NCBI GenBank assembly: GCA_937958005.1
Contig: CALGOB010000086.1
Coordinates: 1 to 38,873, forward strand
DNA from: an uncultured Cyclobacteriaceae bacterium
GTDB lineage: Bacteria > Bacteroidota > Bacteroidia > Cytophagales > Cyclobacteriaceae
Direction: 5' to 3'
Length of the DNA stretch: 38,873 nt
The notes below the pieces were generated by a model. That model saw only the letters and a program-made list of their open reading frames with translations, was not told the DNA's origin and did not search any database. The position numbers and the translations under genes were made by a program. This document shows, in pieces, positions 24,860 to 32,191 of this stretch (the first letter of the stretch is position 1; every line of letters starts with the position of its first letter).

Positions 24860-25045
24860 TTAAACCCGAATGATGCATTAGACTTTTAAGAGAAAATCAT
24901 AAATGGCTGTTAGATAGCTGCTTAAATTCTGATTTGCAACGCAGACATAGTCTCCATTATGGTGAGCAGGAAATTAGGGTTTAAGTGGCTAAATGACTGT
25001 TAGTTATGGTTTGCATCAAATTTCTATTCCATCATTCGGGTTTAA
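24860..25045 (+). mobile_element. Family-M MITE-like element, full-length copy 2
   Basis: A 186-bp element with perfect 16-bp terminal inverted repeats (TTAAACCCGAATGATG at 24860-24875, complement at 25030-25045), in the same orientation as copy 1. Only a handful of substitutions separate the copies, for example ggtgagcagg against ggtgagtagg. The ends again contain TTAA. It lies 150 bp before nadC. Confidence 0.85.
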
Positions 25046-25183
25046 AGCTTCTTCCCTAAATCCCCTCGCGCACCCCGCTAAATTCTCAAGCCAACCCACC
25101 TAAACGCATAAAAATGAATATCTTTTTTCTCGGATACCAGCAATTTAAATCTTCATAAAACCTTTCTTTTTCAGCACGTTTCT

Positions 25184-25191
25184 TATTTTTG
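25184..25191 (+). promoter_or_regulatory. -7 box of nadC
   Basis: TATTTTTG fits TAnnTTTG and ends 4 bp before the GTG start codon at 25196, so the nadC mRNA would be leaderless or nearly so. No -33 TTTG element is obvious. Confidence 0.4.
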
Positions 25192-25195
25192 CGGC

Positions 25196-26068
25196 GTGGA
25201 ATTAACATACCTGACAGACGAAAAGATTAAAAAATTCATTGAACGCTCTTTGATAGAAGATGTTGGACATGATGAATTTGCTGGTGATCACTCTACTTTA
25301 GCAGCTATAGACGCTGATGCTACTGATCATGCCAAACTTTTGATAAAAGGAGATGGCATCATTGCTGGTGTTGAAATGGCTCAAAAAATTTTTAAGCACA
25401 TAGACCCTCAATTACATCTTGAAATACTAATTAAAGATGGTGCCCAAGTGAAATTTGGAGATATTGGGTTTTACGTGAAAGGCAGTGCGAGAAGTATTTT
25501 AACAGGAGAAAGACTAGTACTTAATTGCATGCAGCGTATGAGTGGGATCGCGACCTATACAGCTTATCTCAACAGCTTAATTAACGGTACAAATGCAAAA
25601 CTACTCGATACTAGAAAGACAACTCCAAATTTTCGGATGATGGAAAAATGGGCTGTTACCATAGGAGGTGGGGTTAACCATCGGTTTGGGCTTTATGATA
25701 TGGTGATGCTAAAAGATAATCATGTAGACTATGCGGGAGGAATTACGAAAGCAGTTGCAAGGACCAAAAAATATTTAAAGGAGAAAAACTTACCGTTAAG
25801 GATAGAAGTCGAAACAAGAAATTTATCTGAAGTAAAGGAGGCTTTAAATTGTGACGGGGGAGTAGATCGTATTATGTTAGATAATATGTCCAATAAAGAC
25901 ATGGAGATAGCCGTCCAGTTAATTAATGGAGCCTCTGAGGTAGAGGCGTCAGGAGGAATTACAGAAGAAACTATTAAGTCAGTAGCTGAAACTGGAGTAG
26001 ATTTTATCTCGGTAGGTGCACTTACACACTCCTATAAAAGTTTAGACATAAGTTTAAAAGCATTATAA
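25196..26068 (+). CDS. nadC: Nicotinate-nucleotide pyrophosphorylase (carboxylating)
   Basis: Converts quinolinate and PRPP to nicotinate mononucleotide in de novo NAD synthesis. The 290 residues match the family; conserved segments include RSILTGERLVLNCMQRMSGI, LLDTRKTTPNFRMMEKWAV, GGGVNHRFGLYDMVMLKDNH, IEVETRNL and EASGGITEETI, which hold the substrate-binding Arg, His and Lys residues. The GTG start at 25196 gives the right N-terminus (YLTDEKIKKFIERSLIEDVG) and no in-frame ATG fits. It heads a plus-strand cluster with a YcxB-like gene (7-bp gap) and recX (9-bp gap). Confidence 0.95.
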   Translation: MELTYLTDEKIKKFIERSLIEDVGHDEFAGDHSTLAAIDADATDHAKLLIKGDGIIAGVEMAQKIFKHIDPQLHLEILIKDGAQVKFGDIGFYVKGSARSILTGERLVLNCMQRMSGIATYTAYLNSLINGTNAKLLDTRKTTPNFRMMEKWAVTIGGGVNHRFGLYDMVMLKDNHVDYAGGITKAVARTKKYLKEKNLPLRIEVETRNLSEVKEALNCDGGVDRIMLDNMSNKDMEIAVQLINGASEVEASGGITEETIKSVAETGVDFISVGALTHSYKSLDISLKAL

Positions 26069-26075
26069 ATTAAAT

Positions 26076-26552
26076 ATGATTGTAAAGACAAGAAAATACA
26101 AATTACCTACTAAAACTTATGTAGGTATTGCCTTTAATGGAGTTATTAAACAACAATGGTGGGTCATTTTGATCTATTTGGCAATTTGTGGAGGGTATTT
26201 TATTATTCCAAGTTGGTGGTGGATCATAGGAGCAACTATAGCTCTAGTGCTATATGTTTTATTTTGGCTAATACAGTTTACGGGACTTACTCAACTAGAG
26301 CAAAGTAAGTTTATGTTTGAAAAACTATCTTATGAGATCAGTAGTCAACAAATATTAATGAAACTTAATAGTAAACAGGGAATGCCTATCAAATGGGATA
26401 TGATTAAAAGGGCCAAGAAAACGAATGATGCCTTTATTTTGCATATGAGCAAGGCTCAACTGATACACTTGCCTAGAAAGATATTCAATACCGAAAATGA
26501 ATATAAATTTTTGGAGACTATTTTGAAAAGAAAAAGCCTTATTAAAGAATAA
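26076..26552 (+). CDS. YcxB-like membrane protein
   Basis: A 158-residue protein with two close membrane helices (about residues 27-68: WWVILIYLAICGGYFIIP and WWWIIGATIALVLYVLFWL) followed by a cytoplasmic beta-rich YcxB-like domain (FEKLSYEISSQQILMKL, IKWDMIKRAKKTNDAFILHM, IHLPRKIF). The family is widespread and uncharacterised, related to PH-like bYcxB domains. It is co-directional and closely spaced with nadC and recX, which suggests co-transcription rather than a shared role. Confidence 0.78.
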   Translation: MIVKTRKYKLPTKTYVGIAFNGVIKQQWWVILIYLAICGGYFIIPSWWWIIGATIALVLYVLFWLIQFTGLTQLEQSKFMFEKLSYEISSQQILMKLNSKQGMPIKWDMIKRAKKTNDAFILHMSKAQLIHLPRKIFNTENEYKFLETILKRKSLIKE

Positions 26553-26561
26553 AACAATTGG

Positions 26562-27035
26562 GTGGAAGCATCAGAAAAAGCCCGGATCAAAAAGGCAAAA
26601 GTTAAATTAGCCAGATATTGTGCTTATCGTGAAAGGACACATCAAGAGGTCAAGAATAAAGCTTTAGAGGTTGGCCTTAGAGTTTATGAAGCAGATGAAC
26701 TATTAGCGGAACTTATCTCAGAAAACTTTTTGAGTGAAGAGCGGTTCGCTAAAGTTTATGTGAGAGATAAGTTCTACTTAAATAAATGGGGAAGAAATAA
26801 AATAAGACAAGGTCTTCAACAAAAAGGGATTAGTCCTTATTGCATAGGGTTAGGTTTTGAAGAAATAATCGAGGAAGATTATATCGAAATGTTGCATAAT
26901 ATCTGCATCAAGAAAGTGGAGGTGGTAAAGGAGGTAGATTTGTTTCTTAAAAAAAGAAAAGTGGCTACCTATTTGATTGGTAGAGGGTTTGAAAGTGATA
27001 TAGTTTGGGAAGTAGTGAATTCTATTTGTGATTGA
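26562..27035 (+). CDS. recX: Regulatory protein RecX
   Basis: A 157-residue, mostly helical RecA modulator that caps or blocks growth of RecA filaments. The RecX pattern is clear: LARYCAYRERTHQEVKNKAL, LLAELISENFLSEERFAKVY, DKFYLNKWGRNKIRQGLQ, then the third helical repeat KKRKVATYLIGRGFESDIVWEVV. The frame starts at GTG 26562 (an upstream TTG is also possible). RecX usually lies near recA; here it follows nadC and a YcxB-like gene. It is the last gene of that cluster. Confidence 0.9.
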   Translation: MEASEKARIKKAKVKLARYCAYRERTHQEVKNKALEVGLRVYEADELLAELISENFLSEERFAKVYVRDKFYLNKWGRNKIRQGLQQKGISPYCIGLGFEEIIEEDYIEMLHNICIKKVEVVKEVDLFLKKRKVATYLIGRGFESDIVWEVVNSICD

Positions 27036-27659
27036 TAATATTGCTTACAGCATGTCCCTTGCTATAAAAAGTGAAATAGTAGGCTTGACTTAGGGTCCAT
27101 AATCTAGTGTACGTTATCATATTACATCAATTAAATGAGCTAAATATGTGAATTTAGAACTGAAAAATGAAAAAAATTATTAATCGAGTTTAGGTTAATA
27201 ATGACCCTTATTTTTAGTTTGTTTTATAGTTCATTCATCATTATGCGGTAGAAAATTCACTATTCCTCAAAAATACCATTTGAACTCACATTATTCATTA
27301 GATTTTTAAGAGAAAAACATAAATAGATTTTCGAGTGCACAATGCGATTTGAATACTATTGAGACTACTATAGCTGAAACTACCAGAAAATAATGCCTAA
27401 TAATTCATACTTGAAATTGCCTTTGAATTTTTTTTTCTTCTTTGATCAAAAATGACTCTGAAATTTTTCGATATATAGCTCTAGTGGGTAAATTGCAGAC
27501 TTTTAAACGGGATCAAATTAGATGAACTTGTTTTTTTAGAATACAGAAGATAGGAGACTATTTGGTTGTAATCGGTTTATCTATATTCAATTTTAAAATC
27601 AAATCATTAATTCTGTTTTAAATGCGTTTGACCTAATAAACTATTCTACAATAACTACT
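27036..27659. other. Long gap with a decayed family-M element
   Basis: No gene is recognised in 624 bp. A worn family-M copy lies near 27287-27390. The last ~60 bases form the leader of the first YHS gene, including tgcgtttgacctaata. Confidence 0.45.
27287..27390 (+). repeat. Family-M element, degenerate copy
   Basis: CATTAGATTTTTAAGAGAAA at 27295 onward matches CATTAGACTTTTAAGAGAAA of the full-length copies, continuing with ACATAAAT; the match then weakens around gagactactatagctga. The terminal inverted repeats are lost. Confidence 0.6.
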
Positions 27660-28097
27660 ATGAAACATTTAATTGTACTTATATTTTTTCTATCAATAAG
27701 TATGTTTACTCATGCTCAAACAAACAATAAACTGAACCTGGACAAAAATAACGTAGCTGTCAAAGGCTATGATTTGGTGAGCTATTTTGAAGGAAACCCT
27801 ACTCAAGGGATGGAGTATTTATCCGTTAATTATAAAGAGAGTATCTATTTTTTTACAACTGCTCACAATCAGAATTTGTTTAAAAAGTCTCCCGAACAAT
27901 ATTTGCCTCAGTATGGTGGATGGTGTGCATATGGAATGAGCAAGGGTGCTAAATTTGACCCAGACCCCTTGAGTTATAAGATTGTGGATGATAAACTCTT
28001 TTTGTTTTTCAAGAATAAAAAAGTGAGCACTTTAGAAAAGTGGAATGCAGATGAAAAAGCATGTTTGTTAAAGGCAGAGAGCAATTGGGATAAGTAA
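27660..28097 (+). CDS. Secreted YHS-domain protein, paralogue 1
   Basis: A 145-residue exported protein with a signal peptide (MKHLIVLIFFLSISMFTHAQ) followed by one YHS-like domain: NVAVKGYDLVSYFEGNPTQG, ESIYFFTTAHNQNLFKKSPE and YLPQYGGWCAYGMSKGAKFD. The YHS fold is thought to bind metal, and GGWCAY carries the only mature cysteine. Proteins of this type occur widely in Bacteroidota as stand-alone periplasmic domains with no known role, sometimes beside copper-handling genes. A paralogue lies 1 kb downstream, separated by repeat debris, so the pair is probably an old tandem duplication. Confidence 0.85.
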   Translation: MKHLIVLIFFLSISMFTHAQTNNKLNLDKNNVAVKGYDLVSYFEGNPTQGMEYLSVNYKESIYFFTTAHNQNLFKKSPEQYLPQYGGWCAYGMSKGAKFDPDPLSYKIVDDKLFLFFKNKKVSTLEKWNADEKACLLKAESNWDK

Positions 28098-28133
28098 CAT
28101 TCTACTGAATCTACTTTTTATACGGAGAGATAA

Positions 28134-28239
28134 TTTATCCCTAAGGGATATTAATTCCCTAGTAGGTCATTCTCTACTCTTCCGCCAGTGCTGAAGTTGC
28201 TTTTCAGAGGCACTGAGTCGATCATTAAATGATTGCTCC
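28134..28239 (-). repeat. Family-A element A5, left part (degenerate, long form)
   Basis: Starts TTTATCCCTAAGGGATATTA and continues through GAGTCGATCATTAAATGATTGC as in intact copies read in reverse, but its first hairpin is expanded to CAGTGC...GCACTG (28195-28215). It stops at ATTGCTCC (28232-28239), which recurs at the right junction. Confidence 0.65.
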
Positions 28240-28821
28240 AGGGATGGCTACCAGTAAAAGTATCGAACAAAAAACAGTAACCCGTAAATGGCAATTTCAA
28301 TATAATTGGAAGAATCCCTATCGATTTTTAAGGGCGGCAATGATCAAACTACCCGCCCTAAAAGAAACTAGATGGTTAATCGATAATCTTATGGCCAAAA
28401 TATACCGCTCCTTTGTGGCTATAAAACCAGCTAGAAAGTTCGCAGGGAACACAGGTAATAGAACCAAAAAAACTAGAACAACAAGCCATTTACAAATAAT
28501 CCCCAGAAAAGTAACTACCTTGAAATATCGCCCTAATATTAAGTATCTTAAATAGAGTTTATCGCGGTAGAATGATTCTGGTTGCTTTGTTACCTTTTTG
28601 CTCAAATTTATCAACAAGTAATTCACAATTACTTTGACAGGCTCAGAAAAGTGAAATTTAGAAGGGGGTTTATCTATACAAAACCTACCATGATAATGTC
28701 TAATATAAGTGCTACAGGTGAATAATATCTTTAAAATCAAAATGATCAAATCAACCCAGTGCATTGGTCAAGAAAAAGATCAACTTGAAAAGTATCAAAT
28801 CCAAATCCTTAATTTAAGAGT
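28240..28821. mobile_element. 582-bp insert splitting element A5
   Basis: The insert is bordered by an 8-bp direct repeat ATTGCTCC (28232-28239 and 28822-28829), as expected of a target duplication, and it interrupts A5 exactly where intact copies are continuous. No terminal inverted repeat is obvious. A minus-strand frame (28318-28764) has a hydrophobic stretch (VVLVFLVLLPVFPANFLAG) but no recognised family; it may be a gene fragment carried in or chance. Confidence 0.4.
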
Positions 28822-28850
28822 ATTGCTCCCTTAGGTCGGGGCTGGTTCAT
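28822..28850 (-). repeat. Family-A element A5, right part
   Basis: ATTGCTCCCTTAGGTCGGGGCTGGTTCAT matches the reverse-oriented end of intact copies (CCCTTGGGTCGGGGTTGGTTCAT). It completes A5 after the 582-bp insert. Confidence 0.65.
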
Positions 28851-29134
28851 TTTAGTTATTAGGAATGTTTTACTATAAACAAGTAGATCCGTTCTGGTTG
28901 ATTTTAAAATGCTGCTGCTACTGTTTATTTTCACAGGCACTCTATCGCCTATATCGATATACAAAATAGTTCGTGATAATGTCTATTGAATTTTATCTTG
29001 AGTTTAAGTATGATATGAAGTAAGCATCTTCGATAAGAACGTTGTCGTAATACTTACAAACCAAAATGATTGCTATTATTGTTAGTAACTTTATACTGGG
29101 TTTTAAAGTAAATAGGGATATCAAATACCTAAAT

Positions 29135-29590
29135 ATGAAGAGGCTTATAATATTCAATGCATTAATGCTATTAGGTTCAGTATTACTTGCGCAGCCAACC
29201 AAAAACCTAAACCTAAATAAAAAAAAAGTAGCTGTTATGGGTTATGATGTGGTGAGTTATTTTGATGGGCAACCAGCTATTGGTTCTAATAGCTTAGCAG
29301 TTGATTATAACGGAGCAAAATACTACTTTATCAGTAATGAGCACAAACATCTATTTGAGAGTAATCCTAATAAATATATTCCTCAATATGGAGGGTGGTG
29401 TGCTTATGCAATGGGTATAGATGGAAGTAAGGTGAAAATAGACCCTATGACCTTTAAGATTGTAGATGATAAACTTTATTTGTTCTATAATTTCAAAAAG
29501 TTAAATACGCTTACACTTTGGAATGAAAATGAAGCTCAGTTTAAAGCCGTAGCTGATGACCAGTGGTCTTTGAAAGTCAGTAGTAATTAA
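29135..29590 (+). CDS. Secreted YHS-domain protein, paralogue 2
   Basis: A 151-residue exported protein when started at the ATG at 29135, which gives a proper signal peptide (MKRLIIFNALMLLGSVLLAQ); the longer frame from 29066 adds an unlikely N-terminus. The domain repeats the pattern of paralogue 1: VAVMGYDVVSYFDGQPAIG, KYYFISNEHKHLFESNPNKY, IPQYGGWCAYAMGID and KIVDDKLYLFYNFKKLNTL. The conserved Cys in GGWCAY is kept. The sequences have diverged considerably, so the duplication is older than that of the DUF4783 pair. Role unknown. Confidence 0.85.
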   Translation: MKRLIIFNALMLLGSVLLAQPTKNLNLNKKKVAVMGYDVVSYFDGQPAIGSNSLAVDYNGAKYYFISNEHKHLFESNPNKYIPQYGGWCAYAMGIDGSKVKIDPMTFKIVDDKLYLFYNFKKLNTLTLWNENEAQFKAVADDQWSLKVSSN

Positions 29591-29713
29591 GATTAATTGA
29601 TAATTATTAGTCTCTGACCAAATTATGGTCATTTTAAAAAACAGAGTTCTTCATGCAGGAGGATTGGCACGGCAAAATACCCAGTTAGAGGGATTATTTT
29701 GTCCACTAGTGAT

Positions 29714-29816
29714 CTTGTTGATTTTTTTGGTGGGTGCTGCTGCGATTCGTTTTTTGGTCAAATGGGTTGCCGAAGAGACAAATAATGAATAGGACTGCTT
29801 ACACAGAAAGCCACTA
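29714..29816 (+). repeat. Family-B repeat, copy 2
   Basis: CTTGTTGATTTTTTTGGTG, then TTCGTTTTTTGG and AATGAATAGGACTGC followed by CAGAAA, match copy 1 at 12661-12765 in the same orientation, with a diverged middle. Confidence 0.55.
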
Positions 29817-29928
29817 AATCCGCCAATTGCCAAACAGGGGGTGGTTTTGAGGTAAGCTCTGAAACAGGCTTCTATTCTACTCAAACAAGGGTTTTGCTCT
29901 AAAAATAAATTTAGTCGTATGACAGTAA

Positions 29929-29956
29929 TTGATAACCATAAAATAGTTTATATTTG
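29929..29956 (+). promoter_or_regulatory. Promoter of the DinB/ATP-grasp/LysE operon
   Basis: TTG (29929-29931) and TATATTTG (29949-29956) are separated by 17 bp and match Bacteroidota -33 and -7 elements. The start codon at 29977 follows after a short leader. Confidence 0.55.
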
Positions 29957-29976
29957 TTCCTTTTTAATATTTCAGA

Positions 29977-30483
29977 ATGAATTTGAAGGTTGCAGCGAAT
30001 GATCTGTTAGATCAACTAGAAGGAGTGATAGATCAGGTAACGAAGGAAGATTTTCGTAAACCACTAAACATTCTAAGTAAGTCATCTATAGGTCAACATG
30101 TCCGTCATACGCTTGAATTTTTTATCTGTTTGATGGATGCATCAAATACAGGGACTCTTAATTATGATAAACGAAGGCATGATAAGTATATTCAAGAGGA
30201 TAAAGACCTTGCCTTAAGTGTAATCAAGTCTGTTAAAGAGTTTATAGAAAAAACAGAAGGTAATAAAGACCTTTCTTTAGAGATTGAATATGGTATTTCT
30301 GATGAAGAGGTTGGAATGAGTGTAGTGACTACCAACTATGAAAGAGAAATAGCCTACAATATTGAGCATACGGTTCATCATTTGGCATTGCTTAAGATTG
30401 GGATTCTTTCTAATTTTGAATACATGGAACTACCACCTCATTTTGGAGTGGCCAGTAGCACTGTAAGATACGATAAGAAATAG
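29977..30483 (+). CDS. DinB-family protein
   Basis: A 168-residue four-helix-bundle protein of the DinB/YfiT superfamily. Candidate metal ligands are the histidines in SIGQHVRHTLEFF and in NIEHTVHHLALLKIG. Members include thiol-dependent S-transferases that act on electrophiles, but most are uncharacterised. It heads a probable operon with an ATP-grasp protein (35-bp gap) and a LysE-type exporter (5-bp gap). This is the second DinB-like protein in the window, unrelated at sequence level to the DUF1572-type one at 8.2 kb. Confidence 0.82.
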   Translation: MNLKVAANDLLDQLEGVIDQVTKEDFRKPLNILSKSSIGQHVRHTLEFFICLMDASNTGTLNYDKRRHDKYIQEDKDLALSVIKSVKEFIEKTEGNKDLSLEIEYGISDEEVGMSVVTTNYEREIAYNIEHTVHHLALLKIGILSNFEYMELPPHFGVASSTVRYDKK

Positions 30484-30518
30484 CTGTCTTTTACCTTAAA
30501 TTATAAATATATTAGCTA

Positions 30519-31559
30519 TTGCTACAATCAAGCAATTTTTGGGTAAGGCTTACAAACTGGGAATATTGGCCATTTAATGTGGTTTATGCTCCTTTAGTTC
30601 CTTATTACGCATGGCAATCAATTAAAAGAAGAAGCTTTTTCTGGTTTACGGCGTCGAATCCCTCTATTGATTTTGGTGGGATGCTAGGGGAGCGGAAGTC
30701 TGAGATATTTGATCTCATCCCTAAAAAGTATATTCCAGAAACGGTTATGGTATCTCCTGATATTTCTATTGAAGAGGTTAGAGCTATACTAGAAGAGAAA
30801 AAGATTGCTTATCCGTTAATTTGCAAGCCAGATATCGGGGAAAGAGGATGGATGGTGAAAAAAATAGCTAATGAAGCTGATGTGATAAGCTATTTAAATG
30901 AAATAAAGGTTGATTTTCTCATTCAGGAATTTATAGACCTTCCCATTGAATTAGGTGTTTTTTATTACAGGTCGCCCAATGAAGAATATGGTAAGATCAG
31001 TTCTATTGTAGCCAAAGAAATGCTGTATGTTGAAGGAAATGGGACAGACACTATTTCGGAATTAATTATACAAAAACCAAGAGCTCGTTTTCAGTTGGAA
31101 GAATTATCTTCTGCACACGGAAGTGATGTGCTTAACAAGGTTTTATTAGAGGGAGAGCGGTTTGAGTTAGTTTCTATTGGGAATCATTGTTTAGGCACTA
31201 AGTTTTTAAATGGGAATGATTGGATAGATAAGGAATTAACAGAAGCGATTGATTCTTTAGCTAAGGAAGTTCCTGATTTCTATTTTGGTAGGTTTGACCT
31301 AAGGTGCGAAAGTATTGAATCTCTAAGGAAGTTGAAAGACTTTAAAATTATGGAGTTAAATGGTGCGGGAGCGGAGCCTGCCCATATTTATGAACCAGGG
31401 TTTCCTTTATTAAAAGCTTACAAGGTTTTATTTCATCATTTAGGAATGTTATCCAAAATTAGTGGTGAAAATAGGAAACGCGGCGTACGTTATTGGAGTA
31501 CCAAAGAAGGCTTGGCTAAAATAAAAGAGATTAAACTGTATAATAGACAAAAAGATTAG
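30519..31559 (+). CDS. ATP-grasp protein (D-Ala-D-Ala ligase-like)
   Basis: A 346-residue protein starting at TTG 30519. The N-terminus (NFWVRLTNWEYWPFNVVYAP) is a hydrophobic, membrane-associating extension found in Bacteroidota members. The ATP-grasp core is marked by YPLICKPDIGERGWMVKKI (ATP-binding Lys and glycine-rich loop), DFLIQEFIDLPIELGVFYYR, DFYFGRFDLRC and FKIMELNGAGAEPAH (metal-binding Glu and Asn). It should form an acid-amine ligation using ATP, but the substrate is unknown; it is not a standard Ddl because the N-terminal Ddl domain is absent. It is co-transcribed with a LysE-like exporter, hinting that its product or substrate is an amino-acid derivative. Confidence 0.85.
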   Translation: MLQSSNFWVRLTNWEYWPFNVVYAPLVPYYAWQSIKRRSFFWFTASNPSIDFGGMLGERKSEIFDLIPKKYIPETVMVSPDISIEEVRAILEEKKIAYPLICKPDIGERGWMVKKIANEADVISYLNEIKVDFLIQEFIDLPIELGVFYYRSPNEEYGKISSIVAKEMLYVEGNGTDTISELIIQKPRARFQLEELSSAHGSDVLNKVLLEGERFELVSIGNHCLGTKFLNGNDWIDKELTEAIDSLAKEVPDFYFGRFDLRCESIESLRKLKDFKIMELNGAGAEPAHIYEPGFPLLKAYKVLFHHLGMLSKISGENRKRGVRYWSTKEGLAKIKEIKLYNRQKD

Positions 31560-31564
31560 GCTTT

Positions 31565-32191
31565 ATGAGTTGGTTTATCGTCTTCTTGGTTGCTACTGTT
31601 GTCAGTTTTGCTGGTTCTATCCCTCCAGGAACTATTAATGTCAGTGTGATGCAGTTGGCGATTTTGCAGAGAAGAGCTGCCGCTCTTTCATTTGCTGCTG
31701 CGGCTGCTTTGGTAGAGTTGTTTTATGCCGGTTTTACCGTAAGGTTCCATGTATTTCTAACCGATAGCACCAATATTACGGAGTATTTCCATGTAATAGC
31801 AGGAACTGCAATGATAATTCTGGGGATATTAAACCTAAGCTCAAAAACCAAGGCATCAGACATTAAAACAGATCATCAAGACATTAGAAAAAGAAACGCT
31901 TTTACTAAAGGAGCTCTTATAGGTGTTGCTAATCCACTAACTGTTCCATTTTGGCTAGCAGTTACAGCAGCTTTAGAAAAACAGGGTTGGGTTACTTTAG
32001 ATGGAATTAACCTATATGCCTATTCAGTAGGAATTTCAGTAGGAACCTTCATTTTGTTATTAGTAATTATTCAGCTGGGGGTCCAGTTTAGAACTATAGC
32101 AAATAATAGACTAATTGTACATACTGCTCCGGGAATTTTATTTTTAATGATGGGCCTTTATAGCTACTATAATTGGTATCTTACTTTCTGA
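31565..32191 (+). CDS. LysE-family exporter
   Basis: A 208-residue membrane protein of the LysE/RhtB superfamily with about six helices. The family features are the N-terminal SFAGSIPPGTINVSVMQLAI (the PGP-like motif), the loop with GALIGVANPLTVPFWLAV, and the final helices GILFLMMGLYSYYNWYL. It probably exports an amino acid or similar small zwitterion. It lies 5 bp after the ATP-grasp gene. Its last 11 bp overlap the end of the convergent DUF4105 gene, so no terminator fits between them. Confidence 0.88.
   Translation: MSWFIVFLVATVVSFAGSIPPGTINVSVMQLAILQRRAAALSFAAAAALVELFYAGFTVRFHVFLTDSTNITEYFHVIAGTAMIILGILNLSSKTKASDIKTDHQDIRKRNAFTKGALIGVANPLTVPFWLAVTAALEKQGWVTLDGINLYAYSVGISVGTFILLLVIIQLGVQFRTIANNRLIVHTAPGILFLMMGLYSYYNWYLTF

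Larger units (their letters stand above)
28098..29134. other. Repeat-rich spacer between the YHS paralogues
   Basis: Contains the two halves of degenerate element A5 with a 582-bp insert between them, then about 280 bp of AT-rich DNA before the second YHS start. Open frames here (plus 28229-28555, minus 28318-28764) overlap each other and resemble no family I recognise. Confidence 0.5.
29591..29976. other. Gap with a family-B repeat and a promoter
   Basis: The gap holds the family-B repeat at 29714-29816 and, at its end, a well-formed promoter for the downstream DinB gene. No gene is seen. Confidence 0.5.

Noticed and set aside
19777-27635. Shared 15-mer TTTTAAATGCGTTTG upstream of the broken gene (minus strand) and of the first YHS gene
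   Set aside because: Roughly one match of this length is expected by chance when both strands are compared, and no further similarity surrounds it.
28229-28764. Overlapping open frames on both strands in the 582-bp insert (plus 28229-28555, minus 28318-28764)
   Set aside because: They overlap each other, resemble no known family, and the plus-strand one begins inside repeat A5. They are described under the insert but not called as genes.
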